From assembly GCA_020809705.1 (NCBI GenBank), contig CP085826.1, positions 7,192,001 through 7,256,000 on the forward strand: a stretch of 64,000 nt of DNA. The letters run 5' to 3'. Source of the DNA: Calonectria ilicicola. Taxonomy: Eukaryota; Ascomycota; Sordariomycetes; Hypocreales; Nectriaceae. A program made the position numbers and the translations under genes. The notes below the pieces were generated by a model. It saw only the letters and a program-made list of their open reading frames with translations, was not told where the DNA came from and ran no database searches. Shown in pieces: positions 50,862-62,781 of the stretch; positions within the stretch are counted from its first letter, which is position 1, and every line of letters begins with the position of its first letter.

Positions 50862-51482
50862 GTAGGCTTTTTTTTTTTATTTCTTTCCGACCAAGGACGT
50901 GATTTGTAGCCGATTCACGATAAATCCCGACATTTCCTCAATGGTTTCGCGAGCACTAGGGCACGGTGTCTAGCCACATCTTGAGCTCTCGTAGTCTCCT
51001 CTTTCAATTGATTCAATCCCAGCTATAAGTAGAAGTTCAAATTGACTATTATTTCAGGTAAATCAAGGACAGCAGACACCAATGTGGATTATCTTAATAA
51101 CTCATTGCCTCAGAATAAGCACCGGACGAGATATTATAGCCGATTAGCGATAATGCGACTCTTCTAGGAAACGCGGGGCTGCTTATTCAGCTATGGATTT
51201 AAAAAAAAAAAAAACCTATGCTCGCTGTTGTGCAGTACGTGCCCCCGGGATATAACTCTCAACCTTTTGGACGATCAGGGGGCTGACTTTGTGTTAGTCA
51301 GGACTCTATTCAACTGATCGATCCTCAGGTCGGTTCTCAGGTCAGTTCTCAAGGAACCCTATTTAAGGACACTCATTGGACATAACAACAAACAACGACT
51401 CAAGGTCGTCAGCTCAGCGGTTAATCCGACAATGAAGTCCAATCTTGGGATCCGTAGCTGACCTCATTGCACTCTTTCGCAG

Positions 51483-52040
51483 GCTATACCGAATGATGGT
51501 ATATTGGGCGTGTTGCATTCAACTGTTGGTCTGGGAAACCATCAGTGTATACAGTGTGGGCAAACCTTTCCGTCAAAAACAAGCCTAAACCTTCACGGTT
51601 CAAGTAGCCATCACACTCCATTCGCATGCACGTGTGGTGGTCTATTTTCCAGATCCGATGTACTTGATCGCCACCTTGAGTCAAAAAGAACCAGTCGCCG
51701 CCAATATCCTTGCAGGTACTGTCCTAAGTACCAAGGAGACGAGGCCTTCTACAGGCAGGATCATCTCAACCAACACCTAGCGGTGTATCATCGGCACTCA
51801 TCAAGCTCAGATGGTCAGCCTTCTCCGCCAAATTCTGGTGTCAATGGGATATACTGCTGGAATGCTGAATGCTTCCCTGATCACTGGGTGTTTTCGTGCA
51901 ATGCAGACTATTGCAAGCACATGAGAACCGTGCATAAAGACACGCCATTTCAGTGCTTGGTTCCCGGATGCGATCGAGTCGGCGCCAAGGGGTACTTCCG
52001 AGAGTGCGATCTCAATAAACATTACCAATTAAAGCACTAA
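51483..52040 (+). CDS. C2H2 zinc-finger protein (main exon)
   Basis: About 185 codons follow a clear acceptor (CTGACC branch point, TTTCGCAG at 51475-51482), so this is an internal or last exon with no ATG of its own in frame. Five zinc-finger-like units are visible: CIQCGQTF...H; CTCGGLFSRSDVLDRH; CRYCPKYQG...HLNQHLAVYH; CWNAEC...CKHMRTVH; and CLVPGCDRV...CDLNKHYQLKH, the last being a full C-x4-C/H-x5-H finger at the very C-terminus. Some units have unusual spacing. Fungal proteins of this layout are nuclear DNA-binding regulators. The 5' part is unresolved: ATG 51432 sits 51 bp upstream but would need an intron of under 30 nt. Confidence 0.7.
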   Translation, partial: AIPNDGILGVLHSTVGLGNHQCIQCGQTFPSKTSLNLHGSSSHHTPFACTCGGLFSRSDVLDRHLESKRTSRRQYPCRYCPKYQGDEAFYRQDHLNQHLAVYHRHSSSSDGQPSPPNSGVNGIYCWNAECFPDHWVFSCNADYCKHMRTVHKDTPFQCLVPGCDRVGAKGYFRECDLNKHYQLKH

Positions 52041-52615
52041 ACGAGGATATAGAAGCATTGAATGAGGGTCGAGGAGATTTTTTCTGGAAGAATTCTATAT
52101 CTTTAGTTATCTGGCACTTGGTTATTTGAGTCGCCAATAGCCTAGGGGTTTTTAATTTGACAACGTTGCTATTTCGATGGATTACATTGTTTGGCCTACC
52201 CAAAAAAAAACCGGGAAAAAATCAAACAATCTCAAGTAGATTCCTTGATGCGGAAAGGTTCACTAAGGACTATAAAATGAGGGTGTAAAAGGATTGATTG
52301 ACTCTCTAAGGGACCAAGGGTCCCTGCTGCCCTAATGGCAGCTGGATTACTCAAGACCTCACATTGCCAAGAACCAAGTTTTCAGGGTATCTTCAGGCAG
52401 ATCAGAGCTATAAGGACACCGATTTTCAGCTCGTACAAGACGTGTCACCAATTATGAAAAGAGCAGAAAAGACAATAGTCAGGATCCATCGCATTAGGTG
52501 GGATAGGGATTACTGCCTTGGTAAAGCACCCTGACTCGGAAACATGGTGAGACCTGTTCTCTTGCGTCTAGCTTATTTTTACGTCTTATTCTATGTCTAC
52601 CACGTGACTAAGACC
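52041..52615. other. Intergenic between convergent genes
   Basis: This region lies between the zinc-finger gene (+) and the large Hint-domain gene (-). No gene, RNA or clear repeat is visible. Confidence 0.4.
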
Positions 52616-55600
52616 TCAAATATCAATCGTCAGTATCTTGTGAGCCTTGTCTCCATTGGTGAAATTCTCCACAACCTCAATAATGCCGGACGACTTCAAC
52701 TTGCCAGCCCAGGCTGCACTGAAATTTTCCCCCTTCTTTATAATAATATTGCCCATCTGGTTGCCATCATCCCGCTTGCCTTTGAGTGAAAGGTTGTATA
52801 CCCAAAATTTACTTGGCTTCTCCTGCAAAAGAGTTGGCGCCAGCGTCGGGTCAAGTAGTTTGACTGGAGAGACGGTCAACGTTCCACCTTTGTTGCTACC
52901 ATTGTCTCTGCTGAGAGCAAAGCTCTTGTCGGAGAATATGCACTTTTCGCCATCTCCTGTGCGGACGGACATCTGTGTATAAGCGACAGACACTTGCTCG
53001 CTGGTTTTGTTTTCACCCGTAATCGTTACCGTACCCTGCTCGCTACTGCTACCCTTCTTGTCAGCGCTGTATGTAAGTTTCGTCTCAGGCGGGGCTGTCC
53101 AGTCTTTGATGAGGTCGGTAGCAACGTCTTTGATGAAATCATCGACAACTGAATGGGTTGGCTTCTCCGCATACATGTCGACAAATAAGCTCGCGATCAT
53201 GAGCCCTATGCCTATGAGGGCCAGTACAGCGCCGACGATAGGTATCGCCACGCTAAGGGCACTGGATGCAATGAGACCGATGGTAATACCGAAATCAATC
53301 ACGTCAACTATCACCGCCAGGATCTGCACAATGACCGAGAGCGTGTTGATCACTTTGCCCACATCACTGAGCTTGTCCCATTCTTCCACGAGGCTGTACG
53401 TCATGGCAGCCCCGACGGCGAAGCCTAGAACAATGTTAAGCCCACGGATCCATTTGCTGGTGGTGCTTAGTTTGCTTGCTGCCTCCTTTTCGTTTGGCAT
53501 CAGATTTTCCGGTGTCTGCGACTTCTCCTGGTTCCAGATCTCGCTGTCGCCGGCGATATGCTCGTCTTGCGACGCTAATCCGCCTTCTTTAAGCCTCTCG
53601 GCCATTGTTCCTTTCACACCTCCCTCCGGATTGAGCTTCTCGCCGAGTTCAAAGAGACCATTTCCTTTCGGTTCCGTGATTGACTCACGTAGCTGCCCAT
53701 CCAGGACGGCTGAATCGTGCGCCTTGACTGATTCTGGTGTCTCAGGAGACCTCCAAGCCTTGTACTCCTGGAAAGCCTTGTCTGCAGCATTCAAAACTGC
53801 CCTCAAAGGCTCCACGACGCCGATTACGCGCTGGGCCGGTGTCAATTTGTCCCAGCCCTTGATGACTGAAATTAGCGGCAGTACCTGCCCAACAAAATAT
53901 CCCACCTAAATAGTCGCATATTCATTAGCATGGAGGACGTTTTATCGAATTGAGACTTGGGCCGGGAGCTATCATGTACTCACCACACATAGTGCCCCCA
54001 ATCCTCTTGCAAGCTTGGTACCCAGAGGAATCTTGCTCACGACGTTTCCAGCCTTCTCTGCCAACTTTCCAGCCAACAGGAAAAGTTTACTGCCGCCAAA
54101 AACCCTGGCGAGTCCATTACCAGTTATGGCAAGCAGCTTGGCCACCTCTACCGTAAACGCAGACATGAGGGACACGCAGGCGCTGACTTTCTTCTCCAAA
54201 GTTTCTTGCTTGCTTATATTGTTCTTCTCCATGAATTCAGCCAGATCCTTTTCTAGCTGGTCGCGAACGGGACCCGTGATCGATGGATCGTTTGTAAGGA
54301 CTTTTTCGATTAGCTGGCGCATGGATTCTTCGATGTAGCTCTGGACGTATTTTCCATTTTCGTCCTTCAAGAAGGGCAGGTCGACAGAGTTGGCGATCGC
54401 ATATTCTGTGACTGCCTTGAACCATTTGTTCGGATAATCCTCCTCTGGATGAAGGGTATACAGGATAGCAACGATCTTGTTGATCTGATCTCCCCGCTTT
54501 AATGTATTTATTAGTTTTTGTAGGGAGTACAATGTGCGGGGAGAATGAACAAAGGAAACTTACATCTTCTTCCTCCAGTATCTGATTCATTTTAACTTCT
54601 TGTGACACTGCGGTATACAGGTTCGCTGCTATCTCACGTGAAGTACCGATATCCATTTTCAACTCGCTAGGGTGCAGTTTCTTCATTGCGCGAGCGGCAG
54701 CCAATTTATTCAACATGTTGTACTCCTTAGAGTTAGAGAGGCACTTCTTGCCCTGTTTTCGATGACAATCCGTTAGCAGATTGCTACATGGAAGTGAAAT
54801 TGGCATTGGGAGAAGGGATTCTTACATTGCCTGCCCACCAATACCACACCTTCTCGGAGTCCCCATTCTTGAACTTTTTCTTGAACGATTCGGACTGCAT
54901 AAGGCTGCGTGTGACGAAAGCCGGTGCATAGACGTCTTGGAGCCATTTTTTGAGCTCTTCTGAGAGCTGTGTCGTAAGTTCAGGGCCAAGTACGTCTGTA
55001 TCGGGCCTCGATCGGTTGCTGAAGTTCTTCAAGTCATCTTCCTTCATATGATAGAACATTGCCTCGTTAATCAAGGTTTGCTGCATGCTATTGACCTGTA
55101 TTTCACGCCTTAGTGAATAATCAAGAAGCAGGCATGTCAAGCTAAGATTAGAATTCTCTTACATCGTTGCCATTGTATGGCATCTTGTAGAGTCTTTCAA
55201 GTGATGGGGGCGCTGCGCTAGACAATAGAGAAGTGATGCCAGCCGGTTGTAATTTGGAATCATCGCTCATGGCAACACCAGGTGTGGCCATGCTAGCAAA
55301 AAGCTTAGATATCTTCAGCCGGTGTTCGGTATTATCTGCGTCTGCTCCTGTCTTTTTGCGATAATTTCCATTTATGAAGTATCTGAATTCAGTATGCGTT
55401 AGAACTGTCATTTTGAGTCATGAACTGATGGCTTACCTTGAACCTTTGCTTTCGCGCTTTGTCGGATCGAGAGCGAAAACACCACCGACGACCTCATCTC
55501 CAAATGTGCTCCGGTCAAAATACATTGATTGGAAGAGTATAGGCAATGGGGTTGAGATTCCAAGGTTCTTCTTGAAGGTCAAGTCAAAAATTGACGTGGC

Positions 55601-58492
55601 CTCTGGCCCCTGATCTGAGAGTAAAAGCAACGTCGACGCTTCATTGACCCTGATATATCGGCGGTCCACCAGCTGTTCCTCTCCCTCACTGTCCTTGACC
55701 TTGACTTTGCTCATGTGGCAACTGTAGAGTCTTTTGAGGAGCTTTTTACCGCTAGACTCGCGACCCTTGTTAATTGCTTCTAGAATCTCGTCAAGGACGG
55801 GGATCGTGGCCGAGAAGATGTTGATTCCATGGGGAAGCCGCATCGTTCCCGTTACAATTCTACCAAGAGGAGCCGGATCCAGGGGCTTCTCCCTCACTTC
55901 TCCTTTCTTCCACTCTTTTTTGTCAATTGTCATGTCCCAATCAGCTCTGAGTCCGAGGGTACCAGTCACCGGCGTTGAACCAGAGAAGATGCGGGAGAAG
56001 AAAGACCCTTGCTTCCCAGCATCATTCGAGGGCACGAGGCCAGTAGCAACAGCAGTGAATCTGATGACGTGACCTTGCTCAAGGCTTCTGGGGTCGGACT
56101 CTGGCGAGCGCAGGATGGAACCACATCCAGCTTCGCCATCTAAGAAAATTTCCATGCGGCCATGCTCGTACATTTCCGTGCCAACAATTTTGCGTGTCCA
56201 GCTGACTGTACGCTTCTTGTCATTCATGACGGCGCGACTCTGTGCTTCGCCATCCAGCAGTAGATTCCCGTCCAATAGTTTGACCTGTGGAAGCCGTGCG
56301 GTGGACTTTTCAGGCTTGTCCACAGCGGTCAAATCATAGCTTCGAACCAGGTGCAAGATGGAATCAGTAGCTGAAATACGACAGCGCGCGCCTGCACTAC
56401 TGTACGAAACTGCGCTGGCCGAGTCTAGCGAATATTCGCTGGCCGACTTCTTCGCGGCTAGCATCTCAAGCTGCAGGCGGTCCCATATTGTCTGCGTGTC
56501 GAATGTGCTCAATATCGGTTGGAGCTCCTTAGCAGAGGACAAAAGGCGCATCTGATCAGCGGCAGAGAATTTCCCAAGAAGGGCTGATACATCCTCGACA
56601 CTGACCTGTGAAATAAGGTCAATATGATGCCCCCATTGAGAATTTTAAGTCCCGATGAGTTGTTGCTTACCTCTGGGTGGTTTAGAGTTGAGAGATATCT
56701 ATTGACGTGATGATTGCGGACACCCTGGTCAAGCCCAAGACCAAACACGAGCCTTTTCTCCGGTGTCGTCCTTTCGATTGATTTGACTTCCACCAGCTCA
56801 TATTCACCGTGCGCCGAAGGCTGTTCTTTGTGACGATACATGACATGACCAACAGTCAAGCGGCCTACCTTGGCCCATGGATTCTGCATCATGGAAGCAT
56901 GTGGATTTACTGCACGGAGACCAGTAGTCGTGTGGAAGATTTGCGCTGGGGTAGCGAACGGCTGTTCGCCATCTAATATGAATATTTAATTAGCACAGGC
57001 CCGCCCCAATCTTCGGTAATCGAAGGGTTAGACTCACTGAAGCCGATGAGACCAGTCATAAGCTCCATCGGGAATACTTCTCTGCTGATCTTTTTTGATT
57101 GACCTCGACTTGCAGATGTTAAAACCAGGTCTCCTTTCCTGAGCGCTTCAACCCTTCGAGTACTGCCGTTATTCAAGGTGACGGTGCTGCCAGCAGCAAT
57201 GTAGGCGCCATTCGGAGCAACAGAACGCCTGAGCATCTTCTTGCTACCATAGGGCAATTCATTTTCCCAGAAATACCCTACATATGACCAAATGATTAGA
57301 CTCTTCAAGCAGAAGAGCAGTAACACATGAGAGAACATACCGTCTGTGACCCACTGTTTAAGGATGGCTCCGTCATCCTTCTTGAGGCCTTTCTTCACAG
57401 CATCCTTCCAGAGAGGATATGCTGCTGTTGACCAGGCACTGCTTAGTCCCTTGTAAATGGACTTCCAGGTGTTCAGGTCATCCTCGATGAGTTCTTTTAG
57501 TGCCTCTCGTATCTCCTCTAAATAAGAATCATCACCTTGATCCTTTTCCGTGATGTTCTGATAAAGCTTAGTGGTGACTTTATATGTCGACGGAATAGTG
57601 GTTGTATCTTTAGGACAGTATACGGCTGTGGCAGCCTTGCCACAGAATTCAATAATCTTTTTGGTTTCTGACACATTTCCTTTCCCCTTACGTTCCCAAA
57701 GAGTGCGAGACCACTTTTCCAGGATTTCGAATGATGGTCTGAAGAAGAAATCTTTCTGGCGCTCTGCAGTGTATGGATCGCCAGTCATAAAGTCAGCGAT
57801 AAATAGGATGCACATGCTGCGAAAACTGTCTCCGTGACCAGCGTCATCCTCAATGGTCTTCTCGATAAAAGGGACATGGGACAGTAACTCCTTCATGTAG
57901 TCACCGACTACGTTATGTCCAAACCCGGCGGATGACTGCCAGGTAAGAAGCCTGAGGTCTCTCAGGTCTTCTACCTTTCGCTTTCCTATCACCTTTTCAT
58001 CGTAGACTTCGATAGGCCTGCTGCGAAGTGTCATATTGATATGTTCCGCAAAGCAGAGGTATGCGAGCGTTCCCATTTGTTCTGAGAAAATCTCATCACT
58101 GATGGCCTGGTAAAATGAAATCAAATCAGCAAACCTTTGTTCACATGTGTTTCCAAACAAGGTGGTTGCAAAAGCATCATTACCATGTCAATCTTGGACT
58201 GCAGTTGACTGTCCAACTCCCGCAGGGCACGGGCGACAGATGTCTGAGCCAGATAGTTGAGAGGAATGGGAACTGGATATTCAGCCAATGCAGAAATGCC
58301 TGGGTCACTGTCGGTACCAGGCCATGGGCTTCCCATGTCCAAAAGGCTCTGGTCCCGAAACTCCATGGCGCGCCTAGATCGAGCGGCCTTGTAGTGTAGT
58401 CGGCCGGCATAATCCGTGCTCGGGGGCGCTTTGAGAAGCGACGTGAGCTCCACAAGCTTCTTGACGATTTCCTGAGCGTCAATTTGAGCCAT
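52616..58492 (-). CDS. Large Hint-domain protein of unknown function (1,755 aa, 10 exons)
   Basis: Exons on the - strand: 58184-58492, 57341-58106, 57038-57277, 56671-56972, 55437-56605, 55163-55382, 54826-55095, 54564-54752, 53984-54496, 52616-53905. Introns are 54-78 nt, all GT-AG, and all keep the frame. Residues 1-380 are helical with no signal peptide. Residues about 384-532 form a Hint (hedgehog/intein) domain: YIAAGSTVTLNNGSTRRVEA, GDLVLTSASRG, LIGFNGEQPFATPAQIFHTT, LVFGLGLDQGVRNHHVN. Tyr384 stands where the Cys/Ser nucleophile normally is, and Gln449 where TxxH has His, so self-cleavage looks lost. Residues 540-1325 are a mixed unknown region. About 1481-1571 are strongly hydrophobic (three or four possible membrane helices), and the last 180 residues are beta-rich and hydrophilic. 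Hint domains are common in secreted and polymorphic-toxin proteins of bacteria, but no toxin or enzyme domain is recognised here. Function is unknown. Confidence 0.85.
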
Positions 58493-59880
58493 GTTTGTAT
58501 ATAGCCCTTGGACTGTTATTTTTATTTTGAAAGAGTTTGAAGTGGCGAAACCGCGGATACTGGACTACGAAAGAATTAAAGCGTTGACGAGACGAGACAG
58601 TTATATAAATGATTGAAATCGCAAACGAGCTATACTTTTCATTTCTTCAAAGGCTTATTTTGCCCGGAAATGGTCAATTGACCTAGTCTATTCATTCCTG
58701 TGTTGGTGATTCGGCCCTGCTCTGAAACCTACGGGTCGCTGCTTATGCGTCTGAGATGTTCTATTGGTGAGGAAATGAGTATTATTGGTAGATGCTACAG
58801 CCACTAAAGTCAAACATGAAGTTGATTAACTATTTTCTTCATTTGGTGCAATCAGATGTCTCCTTCTGTTAGCACCTAATGGCTAGAGTTCTCCTCTATC
58901 AAATTAGTGTTTGCAATGGACGACGCTTGTGAACGACTTACCCAATGAGGAAAATAATGATAATATTGAGTTCTTGATGGTGAAAATATTGATACTTGAT
59001 GAATACTTCCCTTGTAGAACCAAAGCCATGCATTCTAAGGACAATGCTGTGACGACTTTGATCTTGCATGACTCCAGAGCCGTCCACGATTGATCCGGTG
59101 GACGAACTGGTGGAACACACGACTCAGGAATTCTGGTTGCTGAATTGGGCGGAACGATGCTCTATTAATTACAAAGCTAAGATATAATTTAGTTGAACAT
59201 TCCAAAACACTCAACTGGGTTTTTAAAAGATGTATAAATGCGATAGCAAACTGTAAAGCTTATGCTTCGGCCTCAGACATTTTTACAATAGTAAGAAAAA
59301 AGTGAAATCGTACAAAACAAAACTAACAATACTCTATCTCCTCGCTTAAAATAGTAAGATAAGCCACATCTATATTAAAATCAATCCTAAAGGTAATTAG
59401 GTCAGTATTCTTAAAGGTAAAATGCATGTGTGTGCGCAGCAAGACTCTTGTTTTTTAACTAGACCAGAATGAAAAGGAAAACACCTACTCAACCCTCCAA
59501 AAAAGATTTCTAGATTGACAAAGATTTCATCTGATCGCATCCACACCTCAGCTTTGCCACCGAACACCCTCTTGTGTGTTTCATTTATCTGCTATCCGAC
59601 TGGACATCATCCATTTACAAACTGGGCCTTTGCGAAATTCCTGGTCGCACTACAACTGAGTGAAACTTTCTCTATGCGCATGCTCCTCTCGTCGAGTTCA
59701 GACACCTCCAATTTATTAATACCTATGATCTATAATACTTATGAACAAGACCCAACATCACGCAAAGCGGACTTGAATCGCCCAAAGCAGTTTTCCTCCG
59801 CTACATTTCAACACTTTTTCGGCGCTTGAGCTAATCATGAAGTTTCCCGTGCTAATCAAGACAAACCCGCTTCTCAAATC
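58493..59880. other. 1.4-kb intergenic region, no gene seen
   Basis: This is the promoter side of the large Hint gene on the left and the 3' flank of the gene at 59,881 on the right. The longest open frame (+ 59515-59829, 104 codons) is Ser/Leu-rich and resembles nothing known. Confidence 0.45.
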
Positions 59881-61287
59881 TTAGGTTGCAGAAGGCTTTG
59901 GAGGTTTCGGCGAGTAAAGAAATAAATGACAAAAGTTCTCCAGCTTGCAGTGAACGCATTTCCTCCGATCAGGCGACCTGCCTAGCATACGATAGAAGGG
60001 GGGGTAAATGTACAACAAGTTATGTAGATACTCCAGCTCTTCTTTTTCGTCTGGCGGTGGGTCTTCTCGGTTCAAATACCTTTCACAATGAGAGCAAAAC
60101 CATAAGCCACACTCTAAGGGGCATATCTCCCTCTTCCAAGAGCGGTTCCATTTAGAAAGATCTTGAGCACCATCCAACAGGGAAGGCAGAGATCCCGAAA
60201 TCATTTCAGATATTGAAGGCAGCACAGGCAGCGAGGGTAATAGAGTGGGTGAAAAGTTGATAGTTGGTATAGTGAGAGGTAAAGAACTGATAGTCGGTAA
60301 AGTCGTATGTGACTGATCCCGTGGACCAGGTTCACGAAACGCTGGTTGTCTCGTCAAGGGGGGTAGCTGCAAGATAAATTCTTGTTCCTCGTCTTCCATC
60401 GCCTGTGAGCTTGTCTCTGACGGACTTGGAGCAGGACTTCGTCTTACGGTCCTGCCTGCGCTTGTGCTACGACTAGCCCGTGCCTTGGTGCCCCGTGAAG
60501 AAGAACGACGCGCTTTCTTTTTCCGAGTCTTGGAGCTGCCGAATACTTGAGATTGGAAAGGGATGTCTTTGAAGACCTTCACATCATGGGGTTTCTGATA
60601 TGAGTATCCGAAATTTTTCGACAAAATGTCGGCAGGTGGCCGGCCTCGGGATTCTGGGTTGTTTTCCTGGGGTTGGACTTCAGTCGGTGTGTCCGCCACT
60701 AAATGCGTGTGTCCAAGGAGTTCAGATAACGGATCATTGGATTCCAGTACATATTTTCGAGATGATGAAGACTTTGACTGGTGCGTTGCCGCGGCACTAT
60801 CGTCGTCGTCGTCGTCTTTTTCGATGGATTCCAAAATGCTTGGCCAACCCTCGAGTCTCATCGCCACTAATTTTTTCTCGTTTTCGTCGTCTCCCTGTGG
60901 ATCTACACCCTCAATCCGATCTGACGAAATGTCCTCTTCGACAAGAGGTGGATCGCGGTCGCGAGGTCTGCCGTCGTGAGGTACACCATGACGAGGTCCA
61001 CCGCCACAAGGAAGATTACAGCTGTAGATGTCTTCTGTCTCGGAGGCCGACTATTCCATCGAGCTAGCAGAAGGATCCACATTTGAAACAACTTCTTGCT
61101 GGTCGAGAGAAACTTGTCCCCCAACTCGGTCGCTGTCATCGTGAGGTGCGGGTGAAGGAGGAGTTTCCGTCGCTGGAGGCTCCTGGGCGCACTTGGGTAC
61201 TTGTTGGGCTTGAGATTCCGATGAATCGGTTTGGTCTCTGGAAAATCCGGCACGCTTCTTGCTCTTGGATGATTTGCGAGAACGCAT
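59881..61287 (-). CDS. Hypothetical Cys/His-rich protein, frame interrupted by TAG or small intron
   Basis: ATG 61287 opens a Ser/Lys-rich frame (MRSRKSSKSKKRAGFSRD...) that meets TAG at 61051-61053. The same frame then stays open for 389 codons to 59881. A 75-nt (GTTGGG) or 63-nt (GTTTCT) intron ending at that very TAG would remove the stop and keep the frame, with a weak branch-like GCTAGC, though neither donor is strong. The protein has a basic, Ser/Arg/Pro-rich middle with KTRKKKARRSSSRG (a nuclear-localisation-like stretch). The C-terminal cysteine cluster C-x3-C-x4-C-x2-C (CPLECGLWFCSHC), then CVHCKLENFCHLF, probably binds zinc. I do not recognise the family. It is divergent from the NUDIX gene. 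Confidence 0.55.
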
Positions 61288-61921
61288 TTCGTAGGAACTA
61301 TAGCGCACAAGCGGGTGGCTGTACGGTGGCGCACTCGATAGCGAAATTCACAAAGCAGTCCGCGGGTGCACTTTCGAAAAGGATATTGAAAACAAAAATT
61401 ATTGATGATTTTGATGTTTGTTTAAGTGGGAAAATGGTTGGGAGCTGGAAACAGGTGAGCTAAATGGTTGACTTCATGTAATTGGGCTGTTATTAGGGAA
61501 AGAGCGATCGCATCGAGAGCTCGCATCTGCGACAGGACAATCTTGATATTTCGTAATATTTGTTTCATGGTTTGCAAGCTTCAAACGCTACAAAAATAAC
61601 TTCCAGTGACAATATTTGCGCATCGTCTTCAAAGCCAATCGAGTTCAACTACCCATTCAACAACATCATTCATTCACAGCATTTGGCGGAGATATTCCGG
61701 GCCGGAGTAGCTTTTCCCCGCGGCATAATAGGAACTCTAACACACATCTTCAAAATAATACAAAATCACCAAACTTTGGCTTCTTTTTAGGGCTTCCTGT
61801 GGCACTGTTCCTAAGGCTAATACTAGGAGTTCGGATTCAGGTGTGCAGACATTCACGAATTCTCGGCATAATTCCACCCGACAACATCTCAACCCCACTC
61901 TGCTAGCCATAGTCCATCAAC
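61288..61921. promoter_or_regulatory. Divergent promoter region, no gene seen
   Basis: The 634 bp between the Cys-rich gene (-) and the NUDIX gene (+) hold only short frames. No specific element is clear. Confidence 0.35.
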
Positions 61922-62781
61922 ATGCCAGACACGTCCAAAGTAGTTTCCGTCCAAGAATTGGTGAGTGCTTGATGAAAAAGGAAACCAAAAATAAGAAGTT
62001 TGGAGGGGCTTACCGTGTTGCAGGATAATGCAGATGCCAAATGGCTGAGCCTTGTCAAGTAAGCGTTGCTTGAGCACATTCTCATAAATCTCTCAAACCG
62101 GCCGTATCGCTTACATATGCCAAAAGGATAAACTACGAAGATTCCCAGGGAAAGGCTAGAACATGGGAGGGGATGAAAAGAAAGGGTCGCCCCAAGAACA
62201 ACATCGTCGATGCTGTTCAGGTCGTGGCTCTCCTCCAACGGCCCACCGGTACTGAGGTACTATTAGAGAAACAATTCCGACCGCCAACAGACAAGGTTTG
62301 CATCGAGTTTCCAGCAGGGCTGATGGATGAGGGTGAAACTCCCGAAGAGTGTGCCCTTCGAGAACTCAAGGAAGAGACTGGCTATGTTGGCGAAGTGGTT
62401 CCAGATCGCACCGGAGCACGACCTATTTTGATGAGTGGTAAGAGATGAATCGGTCCATTTACTGTTTAATCTCAAAGCTAAAACCATATCACAGCTCCCG
62501 CTTCATCCAGGTACCCTAAATAGCCCCTGGCTCACTTGTTCGCCCGCTTACTGTTTCGCAGTTCCAAGACATTTATGATCAATGTCGAGATTAATCCCGA
62601 GAGGCCCGAGAATCAAAACCCAAAGACGGAATTGGAGGACGGAGAATTCATCGAATGTTTCTGGGTCCCGTTGAAGGATGTCTACGAGGCCTGTAGGAAG
62701 TTGCAGGCGGAGGGATTTGCGATTGATGGCAAGGTTGGCGCATTTGCTGAGGGAATCGAAATGTCCAAGATGCTGCAATAG
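61922..62781 (+). CDS. NUDIX hydrolase, ADP-ribose pyrophosphatase type
   Basis: There are five exons (61922-61960, 62024-62058, 62127-62437, 62495-62510, 62562-62781) with introns of 63, 68, 57 and 51 nt, giving 206 residues, the usual size of the YSA1/NUDT5 group. One exon is only 16 nt. The Nudix box Gx5Ex7REUxEExGU is complete at residues 89-111, starting GLMDEGETPEE and containing RELKEETG. The upstream QFRPPTDKVCIEFPAGL and downstream PENQNPKTELEDGEFIE are typical of enzymes that split ADP-ribose into AMP and ribose 5-phosphate. It should be cytosolic and limit free ADP-ribose and related nucleotide sugars. Confidence 0.93.

Noticed and set aside
54237..54806. 189-codon frame overlapping exons 8 and 9 of the large Hint gene
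   Set aside because: It reads through an intron and then in the wrong frame; the spliced model explains both parts.
56671..57277. Active self-splicing intein
   Set aside because: The nucleophile and block-B His are substituted and no clear Asn-Cys/Ser/Thr C-terminal junction is seen, so it is called a degenerate Hint domain.
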